Assembly: GCA_945952225.1 (NCBI GenBank)
Contig: CAMFHP010000028.1
Coordinates: forward strand, 18,689 to 82,688
Source of the DNA: an uncultured Myxococcaceae bacterium
GTDB taxonomy: Bacteria > Myxococcota_A > Polyangia > Polyangiales > Ga0077539
Reading direction: 5' to 3'
DNA: 64,000 nt
Each line of letters opens with the position of its first letter. The first letter of the stretch is position 1. The position numbers were made by a program, and so were the translations under genes. The notes beneath the pieces were generated by a model. That model saw only the letters and a program-made list of their open reading frames with translations, did not search any database and was not told where the DNA came from. Below are positions 55,111 to 63,871 of this stretch, piece by piece.

Positions 55111-56274
55111 TCACCGCGGCGCGCGCGGGAAGGCCATCACGTCGGCGATCTCGCGCGTGCCCATCACCAGCCCGAGGAGCCGGTCGACGCCGAGCGCGTT
55201 GCCCGCACTCGGCGGCATGCGCTCGTCGAGGGCGGCCATGAAGTCTTCGTCGATGGGGTACACGGGAAGGTCCCGCGCGGCCCTCGCGCGCTGGTCGGCT
55301 TCGAAGCGCGCGCGCTGCTCGTCGGGGTCGGTGAGCTCCAGGAACGCGTTGCAGAGCTCGGTGCCTGCGACGTAGAGCTCCGTGCGCTCGCACACCGTCG
55401 TGTCGTCGTCGCACACGCGCGCCAGCGAGGCGTGACACGCGGGAAAGCGCGTGAGGAACGTCGGCCGCTCGCACCCGAGGCGCGGCTCGATCTCCGTCGA
55501 GAGCGTGGTGTAGTAGGCCTCCTCATCGGTCGCCGCGAGCGCGATGGGATCTCGCACCGCGGGCGCCCAGCGCGCGAAGGCCTCGCGCACGGTCAACCGT
55601 TCGAAGCCCGCGTCGAGGGGCACGCGCACGCCATCGACGGTGATCGCGTGCGGAGATTCGGTGACGCTCGCGGCGGCGCGCACGAGGGCCTCGGTGTCGG
55701 CCATGATGGCGTCGAGTCCCTCCCACGCGCGGTACCACTCGAGCATCGTGAACTCGGGCTGATGGCGCAGGCCGAGCTCGCCCGCGCGCCAGCACTTCGC
55801 GAACTGAAAGCACCGCGCCACGCCGCCCGTGAGCAGGCGCTTCATGTGGTACTCGGGCGAGGTGATGAGCCGCCCCGCGAGCGCGCCGTGGCGGTCGGTC
55901 ACGTCGAGCGCGTCGAGGTGCAGGTCGAGGCCGGGGCAGGGGGCCACCGCGGGCGTGTCGACTTCGAGAAAGCCCTCGCTGCGAAGGTGCGCGCGCATCG
56001 CGTCGAGGGCGCGCATCCGCGTGTGGAGCCGCGCCGCGAGGCCGCCCTGGAGCAGCCGTGCGGACTCGCGTCCGGCGGCGAAGGGCGACGTGCGCGGGCG
56101 GGCCACGCACGCGACGGAGAGGGCGCGGTGGTCGTCGGTGACGGTGACCCGCACGAGGTCGCCCGCGGAGGCGTCGGTGTCGCCCGCGAGCGTGAGCGAA
56201 CGGACGGTGCCGTCGACGGCGACGAGCAGGCGTGATCCGTCGAGGGCGACGAGGCGCCCGGAGAGGATGCGCAT
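55111..56274 (-). CDS. epmA: EF-P lysine ligase with extra N-terminal domain
   Basis: A 387-aa class II aaRS-like enzyme. The motif 2 region is CWRAGELGLRHQPEFTMLEWYRA and motif 3 GNALGVDRLLGLVMG. The EpmA family resembles LysRS catalytic core without anticodon domain, and ligates beta-lysine to EF-P. E. coli EpmA is about 325 aa; here about 60 residues are added at the N-terminus with an OB-like strand pattern (SGRLVALDGSRLLVAVDG). It lies 72 bp downstream of efp on the same strand, which strongly supports the role. EpmB (the aminomutase) is not in the window. Confidence 0.88.
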   Translation of the reverse strand: MRILSGRLVALDGSRLLVAVDGTVRSLTLAGDTDASAGDLVRVTVTDDHRALSVACVARPRTSPFAAGRESARLLQGGLAARLHTRMRALDAMRAHLRSEGFLEVDTPAVAPCPGLDLHLDALDVTDRHGALAGRLITSPEYHMKRLLTGGVARCFQFAKCWRAGELGLRHQPEFTMLEWYRAWEGLDAIMADTEALVRAAASVTESPHAITVDGVRVPLDAGFERLTVREAFARWAPAVRDPIALAATDEEAYYTTLSTEIEPRLGCERPTFLTRFPACHASLARVCDDDTTVCERTELYVAGTELCNAFLELTDPDEQRARFEADQRARAARDLPVYPIDEDFMAALDERMPPSAGNALGVDRLLGLVMGTREIADVMAFPRAPR

Positions 56275-56346
56275 GGGAATGTCAGCGGGAGGCGAAGGGG
56301 AGCGCGGCGGAGGCCGCAGAGACAGCGGGGAGGGGAGGCGGTGCGC

Positions 56347-56925
56347 TCAGCGCGCGCGGCCCACGCGGTCGGCGTACTCGCCGGTGCGCGTGTCGATGCG
56401 GATGCGGTCGCCGACGGCGATGAAGATCGGCACCTGCACGATGGCGCCCGTGGTCACGGTCGCGGGCTTGAGCACGTTGTTGGCGGTATCGCCCTTGAAG
56501 CCCGGCTCGGTCTCCATGACTTCCATCTCGACGAAGGTCGGGAGGGTCACGCCGATGGGCGAGCCGTTGTAGAGCAGAACCTGGCAGGTCGAGTTGTCGA
56601 GGAGGAAGCCGCGCGTCTCTTCGAGCGCCTTGGCGTCGACGTGCACCTGCTCGTAGGTGGCGTTGTCCATGAACACGAGCTGCTCGCCCTCGGGGTAGAG
56701 GTACTGCATCTCGCGCTCTTCAATGTCGGCGCCGTCGAGCTTCTCACCGGCCTTGTACGTGCGCTCGAGCACGGAGCCGGTGATCATGTTCTTCATCTTC
56801 ACGACGGTCGAGGGCGTGCCCTTGCCCGGCTTGCGGAAGTCGACGCTGACGACGATGAACGGCGCCCCATCGACGTTGAGCTTGTTGCCCTTACGAACCT
56901 CGTTGATGTCGTAGATCTGACCCAT
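56347..56925 (-). CDS. efp: Elongation factor P
   Basis: A 192-aa translation factor that relieves ribosome stalling at proline stretches. Domain I ends with RKPGKGT, whose Lys35 is the residue modified by EpmA. ERTYKAGEKLDGADIEEREMQYLY and the C-terminal VGDRIRIDTRTGEYADR are typical. GGAG lies just before ATG 56925. Operon order efp-epmA. Confidence 0.96.
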   Translation of the reverse strand: MGQIYDINEVRKGNKLNVDGAPFIVVSVDFRKPGKGTPSTVVKMKNMITGSVLERTYKAGEKLDGADIEEREMQYLYPEGEQLVFMDNATYEQVHVDAKALEETRGFLLDNSTCQVLLYNGSPIGVTLPTFVEMEVMETEPGFKGDTANNVLKPATVTTGAIVQVPIFIAVGDRIRIDTRTGEYADRVGRAR

Positions 56926-57076
56926 GTGTCTCCTCGGCGGGCGGTCGTGTAACAGACCGTGCGGGCCGACGGCAAGTGCGCGTGCCGCGAATCGTCGCGG
57001 TGTGCGCGCGGTGCCATTCCGCAGAGCGCTTGCGCTCGCTCACGGCGCGGGATAGTCGGTGCGCCGAGGAGCACCG

Positions 57077-57955
57077 ATGGCCATTCGCGACCCCGACGAC
57101 GAGTTCCGCGAGATCAAGCGCGAGATCATCGAGGCCCGCGGGCTGATCATCAAAACCAACAACATCACGGCGGCGCTCTCGGCCGACGTGAAGAGCATCG
57201 CGCGGCGCCAGGCGAGCTACGAGCGGCGCATCACGGTCAACTCGGCGACCGCGTACGTGCTCTTCGTCGTGGTGATCTTCGGCGGCATCAAGCTCTGGCT
57301 CGACGCCTCGATGCGCGAGAACCGCGCGGAGCTTCGCACGCTGCAACGGAGCGAAGAGACCGCGCGCCGCGAGCTCGCCGCCGTCCAGCGCGAGAAGGAG
57401 GAGCGCGCCCAGCTCGATGCCCGCGCGCAGTCGTTCTACGAGCTCCTCCGCGACGGACGAAAGCAGGAGGCCGTCGAGGCCTGGGAGCAGCTCCGCCGCG
57501 AGCGCCTCGCCCCCGCCGAGGTGGCGATGTTTCAAGACGCCGTCGATCGCTTTCGCACCGACCTCTCGATGGCGCTCTACCAGCGCGGCCTCGAACACGC
57601 GCGCATGGCCCGCTACGCCGAGGCCCACGAGAGCTTCGAAGAGTCCGTGCGCATGAAAGAAGACGCGGGGCACATCCCCTTCGTGCGCATCGCGCAGGCC
57701 GACGCGCTCCGTCACCTCGGTCGTCAGCGTGAGGCGCTCGTGATTCTTCAGGGCGTCGCAGACGGTGCCGACCGCGAGGCCGCCGACGACGCGCTCTTCA
57801 AGATGACCCAGTGCCTCGTCGACCTTCAGCAGTACGGCGACGCGCGCAACACCCTGCGGCAACTCCTCCGGCGCTTCCCCTACGGCTCGGTCTCGAACGA
57901 GGCGCGGCTCTACCTCGCGCAGCTCTCGTCGCCCAACTTCGCTCCGCGCCGCTGA
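57077..57955 (+). CDS. Single-span TPR protein
   Basis: A 292-aa protein: cytoplasmic coiled N-terminus, one transmembrane helix (AYVLFVVVIFGGIKLWLD near 57-75), a coiled coil (RTLQRSEETARRELAAVQREKEER) and TPR-like helices to the C-terminus (YQRGLEHARMARYAEAHESFEES, GRQREALVILQGVAD, YGDARNTLRQLLRRFPYGS). It resembles YbgF/CpoB-type scaffolds. GGAG lies 5 nt from ATG 57077. Divergent from efp. Partner unknown. Confidence 0.78.
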   Translation: MAIRDPDDEFREIKREIIEARGLIIKTNNITAALSADVKSIARRQASYERRITVNSATAYVLFVVVIFGGIKLWLDASMRENRAELRTLQRSEETARRELAAVQREKEERAQLDARAQSFYELLRDGRKQEAVEAWEQLRRERLAPAEVAMFQDAVDRFRTDLSMALYQRGLEHARMARYAEAHESFEESVRMKEDAGHIPFVRIAQADALRHLGRQREALVILQGVADGADREAADDALFKMTQCLVDLQQYGDARNTLRQLLRRFPYGSVSNEARLYLAQLSSPNFAPRR

Positions 57956-57974
57956 CCCCGGCGCCGCATCGCGC

Positions 57975-58583
57975 TCACTGCTGGCAGGTGATGCCCGTCG
58001 CGGTGGTGACACATCCGCCCGAGCACGCGCCCGTCCACGTGGTGCGGCGGTACATGCAACGGTACGCGTCGTCGACGCGCGTGCGGGCGCCGATGGTGCG
58101 GCCGCAGTAGAGCCCGTCGCGCTCGTCGAAGCAGGGGTCGATGCCGTCGTCGAGGCACACGTCGGTGGCGCCCGCGCGGTCGAAGCAGCCGCCCGCGCAG
58201 GGCGTCACGCCCGCGTCGGCGCCGCCCGCACATCGCAGGAGCCCGGTGCTCGGCAGGCCCACGAGGGCGGCGCAGTAGGTGCCGTCGGCGCGCGTGGCGC
58301 AGGGGTCGATGGGGCTTCCGCGGTCGGTGCTCGGGCGCGCGCCGTCGTACTGCGCGGCGCTGTCGGTCACGTCGTCGAGGGCGGCGTCCCAGGTGCCCTT
58401 CGGCGTTCCGTCGGGGAGCTCCTGATCGACGTCGTCGTACGTGGCCGCGTCGGTGGTGGTGGGCGGACGCCACAGGCTCGCGTCGTCGGGGGCGGTCTCG
58501 CCGTCGACGTTCCCTTCGCTGCACGCCGCGAGGAGCCTCGCAGCGAACACGCAGGCGCAGAGGGCCGTCATGCTCCGTCGCAC
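57975..58583 (-). CDS. Small Cys-rich lipoprotein
   Basis: A 202-aa lipoprotein; n-region VRRSM, lipobox LLAAC (C21), then an acidic linker and two Cys modules with the same order (DPCxxRxDGxYC...C..GG...PCxGGC). Disulphide-rich surface protein without recognised function. GTG 58583 is preferred since ATG 58571 would lose the positively charged n-region of the signal peptide. Confidence 0.75.
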   Translation of the reverse strand: MRRSMTALCACVFAARLLAACSEGNVDGETAPDDASLWRPPTTTDAATYDDVDQELPDGTPKGTWDAALDDVTDSAAQYDGARPSTDRGSPIDPCATRADGTYCAALVGLPSTGLLRCAGGADAGVTPCAGGCFDRAGATDVCLDDGIDPCFDERDGLYCGRTIGARTRVDDAYRCMYRRTTWTGACSGGCVTTATGITCQQ

Positions 58584-58674
58584 GGCGCCGACGATGACAC
58601 ACCCGCGCGCGGTCGGGAACCTCGCCCCGTTGCCGCGCCGCATCACGTCGCACGGCCGGACGCCGCGTCGTGGC

Positions 58675-60915
58675 TCAGTTGATCTGGTAGTGCAGTCGGT
58701 ACGAGAGACCGCTCGTGTTGTTGCGCTCGTCGACCACCACGGCGTTGAGCCCGCGGGGCATCGGCGCGCTGATGCGGCTGCCGAAGTTCGACGTGTCGCC
58801 GCCGGTGCCCGCACACATGAAGCCCGTGCCGTCGTCGTTGCACTGCACCTGCGTGCCCGTCTGGCCGCTGTACACGTACATCACCGGGTCGTACTGGGTC
58901 GACCCGCTCTGGCGCACCCACGTGCCGCCGTCACCGGGACACACGCTGAAGAGCGAGGCCGTGGTGCCGCCGCAGGTCATGAACCAGCGCATGTCTTCGC
59001 CCGAGGGGCCGAGGCCGCCGCCGCACGTCGGCGTGCGCGCGCTGGTGCCCACGAGCCTCGTCGTCGTCGAAGCCCCAGGAGCATCGCCACTGCCCGTCAG
59101 CGCGGTGCTGTAGAAGAAGCTCCCGTACCCAACAGGGATGTGCTGCAGGTGCAGGGTGAACGCACCACGGGACGACGGTCCGAAGCCCGACACGACGACG
59201 TAGTAGGTGCCAGGCCAAAGGTCCGTCGCGATGCGCGACTGCGTGGTGCTCGTGAAGCCGCCGGTGGAGCACGCCGCGTCGTCGTTGCACGTCGCCGACA
59301 TCACCGTGCCGGTGTCGTAGGCGAAGTAGAGCCGCGTGTCGTACGACGAGCCCGCGGTGTCGGCGTACACGATCTCGCGCTGCGTGAGCGTGAAGCGGTA
59401 CCAGACGTTGGGCGAGGTCGACGACGTGGGGAAGCACACCGTCGAGCCGTCGAAGGTCGCGCCCGCGGTGGTTCCGTTCACCGTGAGCTCGCCCGCGGTG
59501 AGGGTGAGCGCCGTGGCCGACGTGCGGTCGTCGTTGAGGGGCACACACGCGCCCGCGCGACAGGTCGTGCCCGTTGCGCAGGCCGTTCCACACGCGCCGC
59601 AGTTGGTCGCCGAGGTCTGGAGGTTCACACACGTCGCGCCGCACGAGGTGAGCCCGGCCGAGCACGCGGTGGAGCAGCGCCCCGATGCGCAGGTCGAGCC
59701 CGACGGACAGGTGGTTCCGCAGGCGCCGCAGTTGGCGTTGTCGGTCTGGAGGTTCGCGCACGATCCGCCGCAGAGGGTCTGCCCCGTGAGACAGGTGCAA
59801 CGCCCCGAGGTGCACGTCTGCGGCGACGGACAGGTCACGCCGCACGCGCCGCAGTTGGCCTCGTCGGTCGCCGTGGTCACGCAGCGTCCGCCGCAGAGGG
59901 TCTGGCCCGTGGGGCACTGGCAGAGGCCCGAGACGCAGCTCTGACCGGGCACACACGCGTTGCCGCAGCGTCCGCAGTTCGAGGTGCTCGTCGCGGTGTT
60001 GATGCACGTTCCGCTGCAGAGCGACTGGCCCGTGGGGCAGGTGCAGGTGCTCGCGACGCAGGTCTGTCCGAGTCCGCACGCGCGCCCGCAGGCGCCGCAG
60101 TTGCCGTTGTCGCTCGACGTGGTGACGCACGTTCCGTTGCAGAGCGTCTGGCCCGCGGGGCACGCGCACGCGCCCGACGAGCACCGCTGGCCCATCGCAC
60201 ACACGCGCCCGCACGCGCCGCAGTTCGCGCTGTCGCTCGTGAGGCTCGCGCAGCTCCCACCCGCACAGAGGGTCTGACCCGTCGGACACGTCGTCGCGCA
60301 GCGCCCGGCGGAGCACGTCTGGCCCGCAGGACACGCCGTCGCGCACGCGCCGCAGTTCGCGCCGTCGCTCTGGAGGTTCACGCAGCGCACGGTGCCGCCC
60401 GCGGCGGGGCACGCGGTCTGTCCGTCGGCGCACACCGACACGCAGCTCCCGCGCGTACAGAGCGTGCCGAGCGCACACGCGTTGCCGCAGCGCCCGCAGT
60501 GGTTGCTGTCGCTCGCGGTGGTGACACACGTTCCGCCGCACACGATCTGGTCGGGTCCGCAGGTGGGGCCGAGGTCTTCGGGCGGCGCGACGTCGGGGCT
60601 CACGGGCACGTCGGGCGACGTGGGCACATCGGGGGTGATGGGCACGTCGGGCGACGCGGGCACATCGGGGGTGACGGGCACGTCGGGCGACGTGGGCACA
60701 TCGTCGGCGATGGGGGCGTCGGGGGAGACGGGCACGTCGTCGGAGGCGGGCGTGTCGTCGGTCGTGGGGGTGTCGTTGGAGGCCGTGTCGACGGGCGTCA
60801 CGTCGCGGCCGGTGCCTGCGTCGTCGACGCCGATCATGGGGCCGTCACCGCGGGCGCAGCCGAGGGCGGCGAGCGTCGCGACCATCGCGAGACACACTGA
60901 ACGAGCGGGCTTCAT
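58675..60915 (-). CDS. Cys-rich repeat lipoprotein with two C-terminal PPC-like domains
   Basis: A 746-aa lipoprotein: lipobox ALGC (C20), a Pro/Asp linker of SPDVPVTPDVP repeats, about nine Cys-rich modules (theme CPTGQTLCGGRCV...ANCGACG), and a C-terminal 270 residues with two beta-sandwich domains resembling pre-peptidase C-terminal (PPC) domains (NVWYRFTLTQREIVYAD, YYVVVSGFGPSSRGAFTLHL, then LVGTSARTPTCGG...). It is a second version of the architecture in 7498-10416 but with a different C-terminal domain. GGAGG 7 nt before ATG 60915. Confidence 0.87.
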   Translation of the reverse strand: MKPARSVCLAMVATLAALGCARGDGPMIGVDDAGTGRDVTPVDTASNDTPTTDDTPASDDVPVSPDAPIADDVPTSPDVPVTPDVPASPDVPITPDVPTSPDVPVSPDVAPPEDLGPTCGPDQIVCGGTCVTTASDSNHCGRCGNACALGTLCTRGSCVSVCADGQTACPAAGGTVRCVNLQSDGANCGACATACPAGQTCSAGRCATTCPTGQTLCAGGSCASLTSDSANCGACGRVCAMGQRCSSGACACPAGQTLCNGTCVTTSSDNGNCGACGRACGLGQTCVASTCTCPTGQSLCSGTCINTATSTSNCGRCGNACVPGQSCVSGLCQCPTGQTLCGGRCVTTATDEANCGACGVTCPSPQTCTSGRCTCLTGQTLCGGSCANLQTDNANCGACGTTCPSGSTCASGRCSTACSAGLTSCGATCVNLQTSATNCGACGTACATGTTCRAGACVPLNDDRTSATALTLTAGELTVNGTTAGATFDGSTVCFPTSSTSPNVWYRFTLTQREIVYADTAGSSYDTRLYFAYDTGTVMSATCNDDAACSTGGFTSTTQSRIATDLWPGTYYVVVSGFGPSSRGAFTLHLQHIPVGYGSFFYSTALTGSGDAPGASTTTRLVGTSARTPTCGGGLGPSGEDMRWFMTCGGTTASLFSVCPGDGGTWVRQSGSTQYDPVMYVYSGQTGTQVQCNDDGTGFMCAGTGGDTSNFGSRISAPMPRGLNAVVVDERNNTSGLSYRLHYQIN
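60602..60708 (-). repeat. 36-bp repeats encoding the SPDVP linker
   Basis: Three near-identical 36-bp units (plus-strand theme gggcacgtcgggcgacgtgg...) encode the Pro/Asp linker of the lipoprotein. Confidence 0.75.
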
Positions 60916-60960
60916 GGGAACGCCTCCACGGGGCGACGGGATGCGAAGCGAGACGGGGGC

Positions 60961-60992
60961 GCGCGGCCTTGTCATCGAGACGAAGGCCGCGC
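60961..60992 (-). terminator. Strong stem-loop after the charged hypothetical gene
   Basis: GCGCGGCCTT and AAGGCCGCGC form a perfect 10-bp stem with a 12-nt loop, 11 bp beyond the stop of the upstream gene. It could end that transcript before the Cys-rich lipoprotein gene. Confidence 0.55.
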
Positions 60993-61003
60993 GGAGGGCG
61001 CGA

Positions 61004-61687
61004 TCACTCGTTGCCGGGCGAGGGCTCGCGCGCACCTTCGGTGCCGCGGGTGCGGATCTCGTCGCGGGCGCGACGGGCCATCTCATCCCAGTCGGTCTGG
61101 TGGTGGCGCGCGAGGCCGTAGACGTGGCCGGGGCGGTGCTCCGACACGATGGCGGTCAGCGCGCGCATGATGCGGGCGGCGATCTCCTGGTCGGTGGGAT
61201 CGTTGGCGCGGCCCTGGAGCTGGCGCGTCTCGGCGGTGATGGCTTCGATGTGCAGGCGCAGGAGCGAGGGGTCCATCTGCGGCGCGTCGTTCGAGATCGT
61301 GCGGACCTCTTCGCGGAGGCGCTCCAGGGGCTCGTGGATCGCGCTGTTCGAGCCCTCGCCGCGGGGCGCGTCGTCGTGGTCGCCCCACGAGGCGTTGTGG
61401 GCGCCGTGGTCACCGCGGTCGTTGCCGCGGGCGTTGTCGTGCGGACGGTCGTTGCGGCGCCACTCGTCGCGGGCGGCGTCGCGGGGGCCCCAGTTGGTGT
61501 TGCGGTCGCCGCGGTTGTCGCCGCGGTTGTCACGGCCATCGCGGGTGTCACGGCCGCGGGGCGCGGGCTCGTTGCGGATCAGGTAGTCGTCGATGCGAGA
61601 CGCCGCGTCGCGGAAGGTATCGCGGAGGTAGGTCAGAAGTTCGCGCAGGTCGCGGTCGATGCGGGGGCGTTCACGGTCCATGGGCAT
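61004..61687 (-). CDS. Charged hypothetical protein with Arg/Asp/Asn-rich middle
   Basis: A 227-aa soluble protein: an N-terminal helical segment (LRELLTYLRDTFRDAASRIDDYLIRNE), a low-complexity RDNRGDNRGDRNT-type middle of 80 residues, and a C-terminal helical domain (IHEPLERLREEVRTIS, DQEIAARIMRALTAIVSEHR). No signal peptide. The mixed-charge, Asn/Gly-rich middle suggests disorder and maybe phase separation or nucleic-acid contact. ATG 61687; no Shine-Dalgarno visible. Unknown family. Confidence 0.65.
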   Translation of the reverse strand: MPMDRERPRIDRDLRELLTYLRDTFRDAASRIDDYLIRNEPAPRGRDTRDGRDNRGDNRGDRNTNWGPRDAARDEWRRNDRPHDNARGNDRGDHGAHNASWGDHDDAPRGEGSNSAIHEPLERLREEVRTISNDAPQMDPSLLRLHIEAITAETRQLQGRANDPTDQEIAARIMRALTAIVSEHRPGHVYGLARHHQTDWDEMARRARDEIRTRGTEGAREPSPGNE

Positions 61688-61933
61688 GGTGCAGGTACTC
61701 GCAACAGGAAGGGGGTTGAACGCGTGGCCGGGGCGCCGCCGGTCGGAGGTGCCCTCCACGCGGCGCCGTCTTTCCCACGGGCGAGGGTTGCGGCGCAAGG
61801 GGCCCTGCGCAGCCTTCGACGCGCCACGCGCCGTGCGTGACGCGCGCATGACATCGCCGCGCGATTGCCTCTATGCTCCGCCGCGCTCGCACGTTTCCTT
61901 CGCCCGCGCCGCGGGCTCATGGAGAACCTCACG

Positions 61934-63568
61934 ATGACGTCTCGCTCCGGTCGCACTGCTGCGATCCCGCTGCTCCTCACGCTCCTCGCCGCCTGCTCGT
62001 CGGAGAGCACCCCGACCCCGACGCCCACCGACGCTTCGACGGGCACCGACGCCGCCGCCGACAGCCCCGCGACCGACACCGGCACCGACACCGGCACCCC
62101 CGACGCGGGCCCCGCGGGCTCGTCGGCGCGCGTGCTGACGTATCTCGGCGACTTTGCGCGCACGGGCGCCTACCGCAGCGAGACGCGCCTCTCGCCCGCG
62201 TCGATCCGCAGCGGCAACTTCGGCGTCGACACGGGCTTCGCGCCCTCGTTCGATGGCGCGCTCTACGCGCAGCCGCTCTACGTGTCGGGTCTCACCATCG
62301 GCGGCGCGCGCCACGACGTGCTCTTCGTCGCCACCGAGGCGAACATCGCGTACGCCGTCGACGCCCTCACCGGCGCCGAGTACTGGCGCACGGAGCTCGG
62401 TCCCACGGTGGCGCGCTCGCAGCAGTCGTGCGGCAACATCCCGACGATCGGTGTGACGAGCACGCCGGTGATCGACGCCGCTTCGAACACCCTCTACGCG
62501 GTGTCGTTCAACAGCGATGGTGGGCTGAAGTTCCGCCTCCACGCGCTCGACCTCGCGACGGGTGCGGAGCGCTCGGGCTACCCCGCCGACATCGCGCCGC
62601 CGGCGACGAACGGCTCGACCTTCGACCCGCGCGTGACGGGCCAGCGCGGCGCGCTGAGCTTCCGCGACGGCAAGGTGTACGTGCCCTTCGGCGGCCTCTA
62701 CGGCGACTGCGGCGTGTACCACGGCTGGGTCGTGCAGATCGACGCAGCGACCCCCGCCATGCAGAACGCCTTCGCCACGCCGGGACGCGGCTCGGGCATC
62801 TGGGCGCCCGGCGGCGTCGCGATGGACTCCATGGGTCGCATCTTCGCGGCGACGGGCAACAGCACGCCGCTCGGCGGCCACACGCCGGGTTCGCTCGGGG
62901 AGTTCGTGCTGCGCATCGGAGCCAGCGCGTCGGGCCTCTCGTTCGCGATGGACAGCGCCCCCGACTCGTTCAGCCCCTCGGACGCGCGCACGCTCGACCT
63001 CCAGGACCTCGACATCGGGTCCGTGTCGCCGATGCTCGTCGGCACCTCGTCGCCCCGGGTGCTTCAGGCAGGCAAGGCGGGCACGCTGTACCTCCTCGAT
63101 CCGTCGAACCTCGGAGGCTCCACGGCCGTGAGCTCCGCGCGCATCTGCACGGGCGGTGTGTTCGGCGCGATGGCCTCGTGGTCGAACGGAACCGACACCT
63201 ACGCGTTCGTGCCCGTGCGCGGCACGCGCCAGGGATGCAGCGGCTCCAACGGCGTGTCGGTGCAGCGCCTCGCGGCCGACGGGTCGGGCTTCCAGACGGC
63301 GTGGTGCACGGCGTCGATTTCCGCGGCCAACCCCCCGGTGGTCTCGTCGAACGGAAACAACGACGCGGTGCTCTGGGTCGTCGGCGCGAACACCGGCGCG
63401 GGCACCACGCCCGTGCTCCGCGCGTACGAGGTCTCCACGGGCATGGAGCTCTACGGCAACACCGAAGCGCCCCCCGCGGGCGTGCGTCAGTGGGTTCCTC
63501 CGGTCGTGGCCGACGGCCGCGTGTACGTGACCGGCGCCGAGGGCATCACGCTCTACCGCCTGCGCTGA
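61934..63568 (+). CDS. Beta-propeller lipoprotein with Thr/Asp linker
   Basis: A 544-aa lipoprotein: lipobox LLAAC (C21), a Thr/Asp-rich linker (TDTGTDTGTPDAG), then PQQ-like blades (VLFVATEANIAYAVDALTGAEYWR, NTLYAVSFNSDGGLKFRLHALDLATG, GRVYVTGAEGITLYRLR). C-terminal Cys pairs are present. It resembles outer-membrane quinoprotein-like scaffolds. GGAG 9 nt before ATG 61934. Confidence 0.85.
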   Translation: MTSRSGRTAAIPLLLTLLAACSSESTPTPTPTDASTGTDAAADSPATDTGTDTGTPDAGPAGSSARVLTYLGDFARTGAYRSETRLSPASIRSGNFGVDTGFAPSFDGALYAQPLYVSGLTIGGARHDVLFVATEANIAYAVDALTGAEYWRTELGPTVARSQQSCGNIPTIGVTSTPVIDAASNTLYAVSFNSDGGLKFRLHALDLATGAERSGYPADIAPPATNGSTFDPRVTGQRGALSFRDGKVYVPFGGLYGDCGVYHGWVVQIDAATPAMQNAFATPGRGSGIWAPGGVAMDSMGRIFAATGNSTPLGGHTPGSLGEFVLRIGASASGLSFAMDSAPDSFSPSDARTLDLQDLDIGSVSPMLVGTSSPRVLQAGKAGTLYLLDPSNLGGSTAVSSARICTGGVFGAMASWSNGTDTYAFVPVRGTRQGCSGSNGVSVQRLAADGSGFQTAWCTASISAANPPVVSSNGNNDAVLWVVGANTGAGTTPVLRAYEVSTGMELYGNTEAPPAGVRQWVPPVVADGRVYVTGAEGITLYRLR

Positions 63569-63642
63569 TCGCCTTCCGTCTGCGGGCCGCGACGCCTGCA
63601 CCTCCGCTCCCCAACCTCCCATCCTGCGACGGCGCCTACGGC

Positions 63643-63658
63643 GACGGCCGGTGCCGTC
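63643..63658 (+). terminator. Possible hairpin after the propeller gene
   Basis: GACGGC-cggt-GCCGTC, a 6-bp stem with a 4-nt loop, 75 bp beyond the stop; no T-tract. Confidence 0.3.
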
Positions 63659-63703
63659 TGCGCGCGTGGAAGCCCGTGCATTTCATCGTCGGGGGCCGAC
63701 CAC

Positions 63704-63871
63704 CACGGTGGCGATCGGGTCCCGCGCGCGTCGGGAGGCGCCCGCTACGGTGGCGATCGGGTCCCGCGCGCGTCGGGAGGCGCCCGCCACGGTGGCGATC
63801 GGGTCCCGTGCGCGTCGGGAGGTGCCCGCCACGGTGGCGATCGGGTCCCGTGCGTGTCGGGAGGCGTGCGG
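63704..63871. repeat. Four 42-bp direct repeats
   Basis: Units start at 63704, 63746, 63788 and 63830 (theme cacggtggcgatcgggtccc...gtcgggaggcgcccg) and differ at a few positions. Since the period is a multiple of three, all frames stay open, which explains the spurious minus-strand ORFs. Intergenic; function unknown. Confidence 0.85.

Noticed and set aside
55111..56274. Lysyl-tRNA synthetase
   Set aside because: Lacks the LysRS anticodon-binding domain, is shorter, and follows efp; EpmA fits better.
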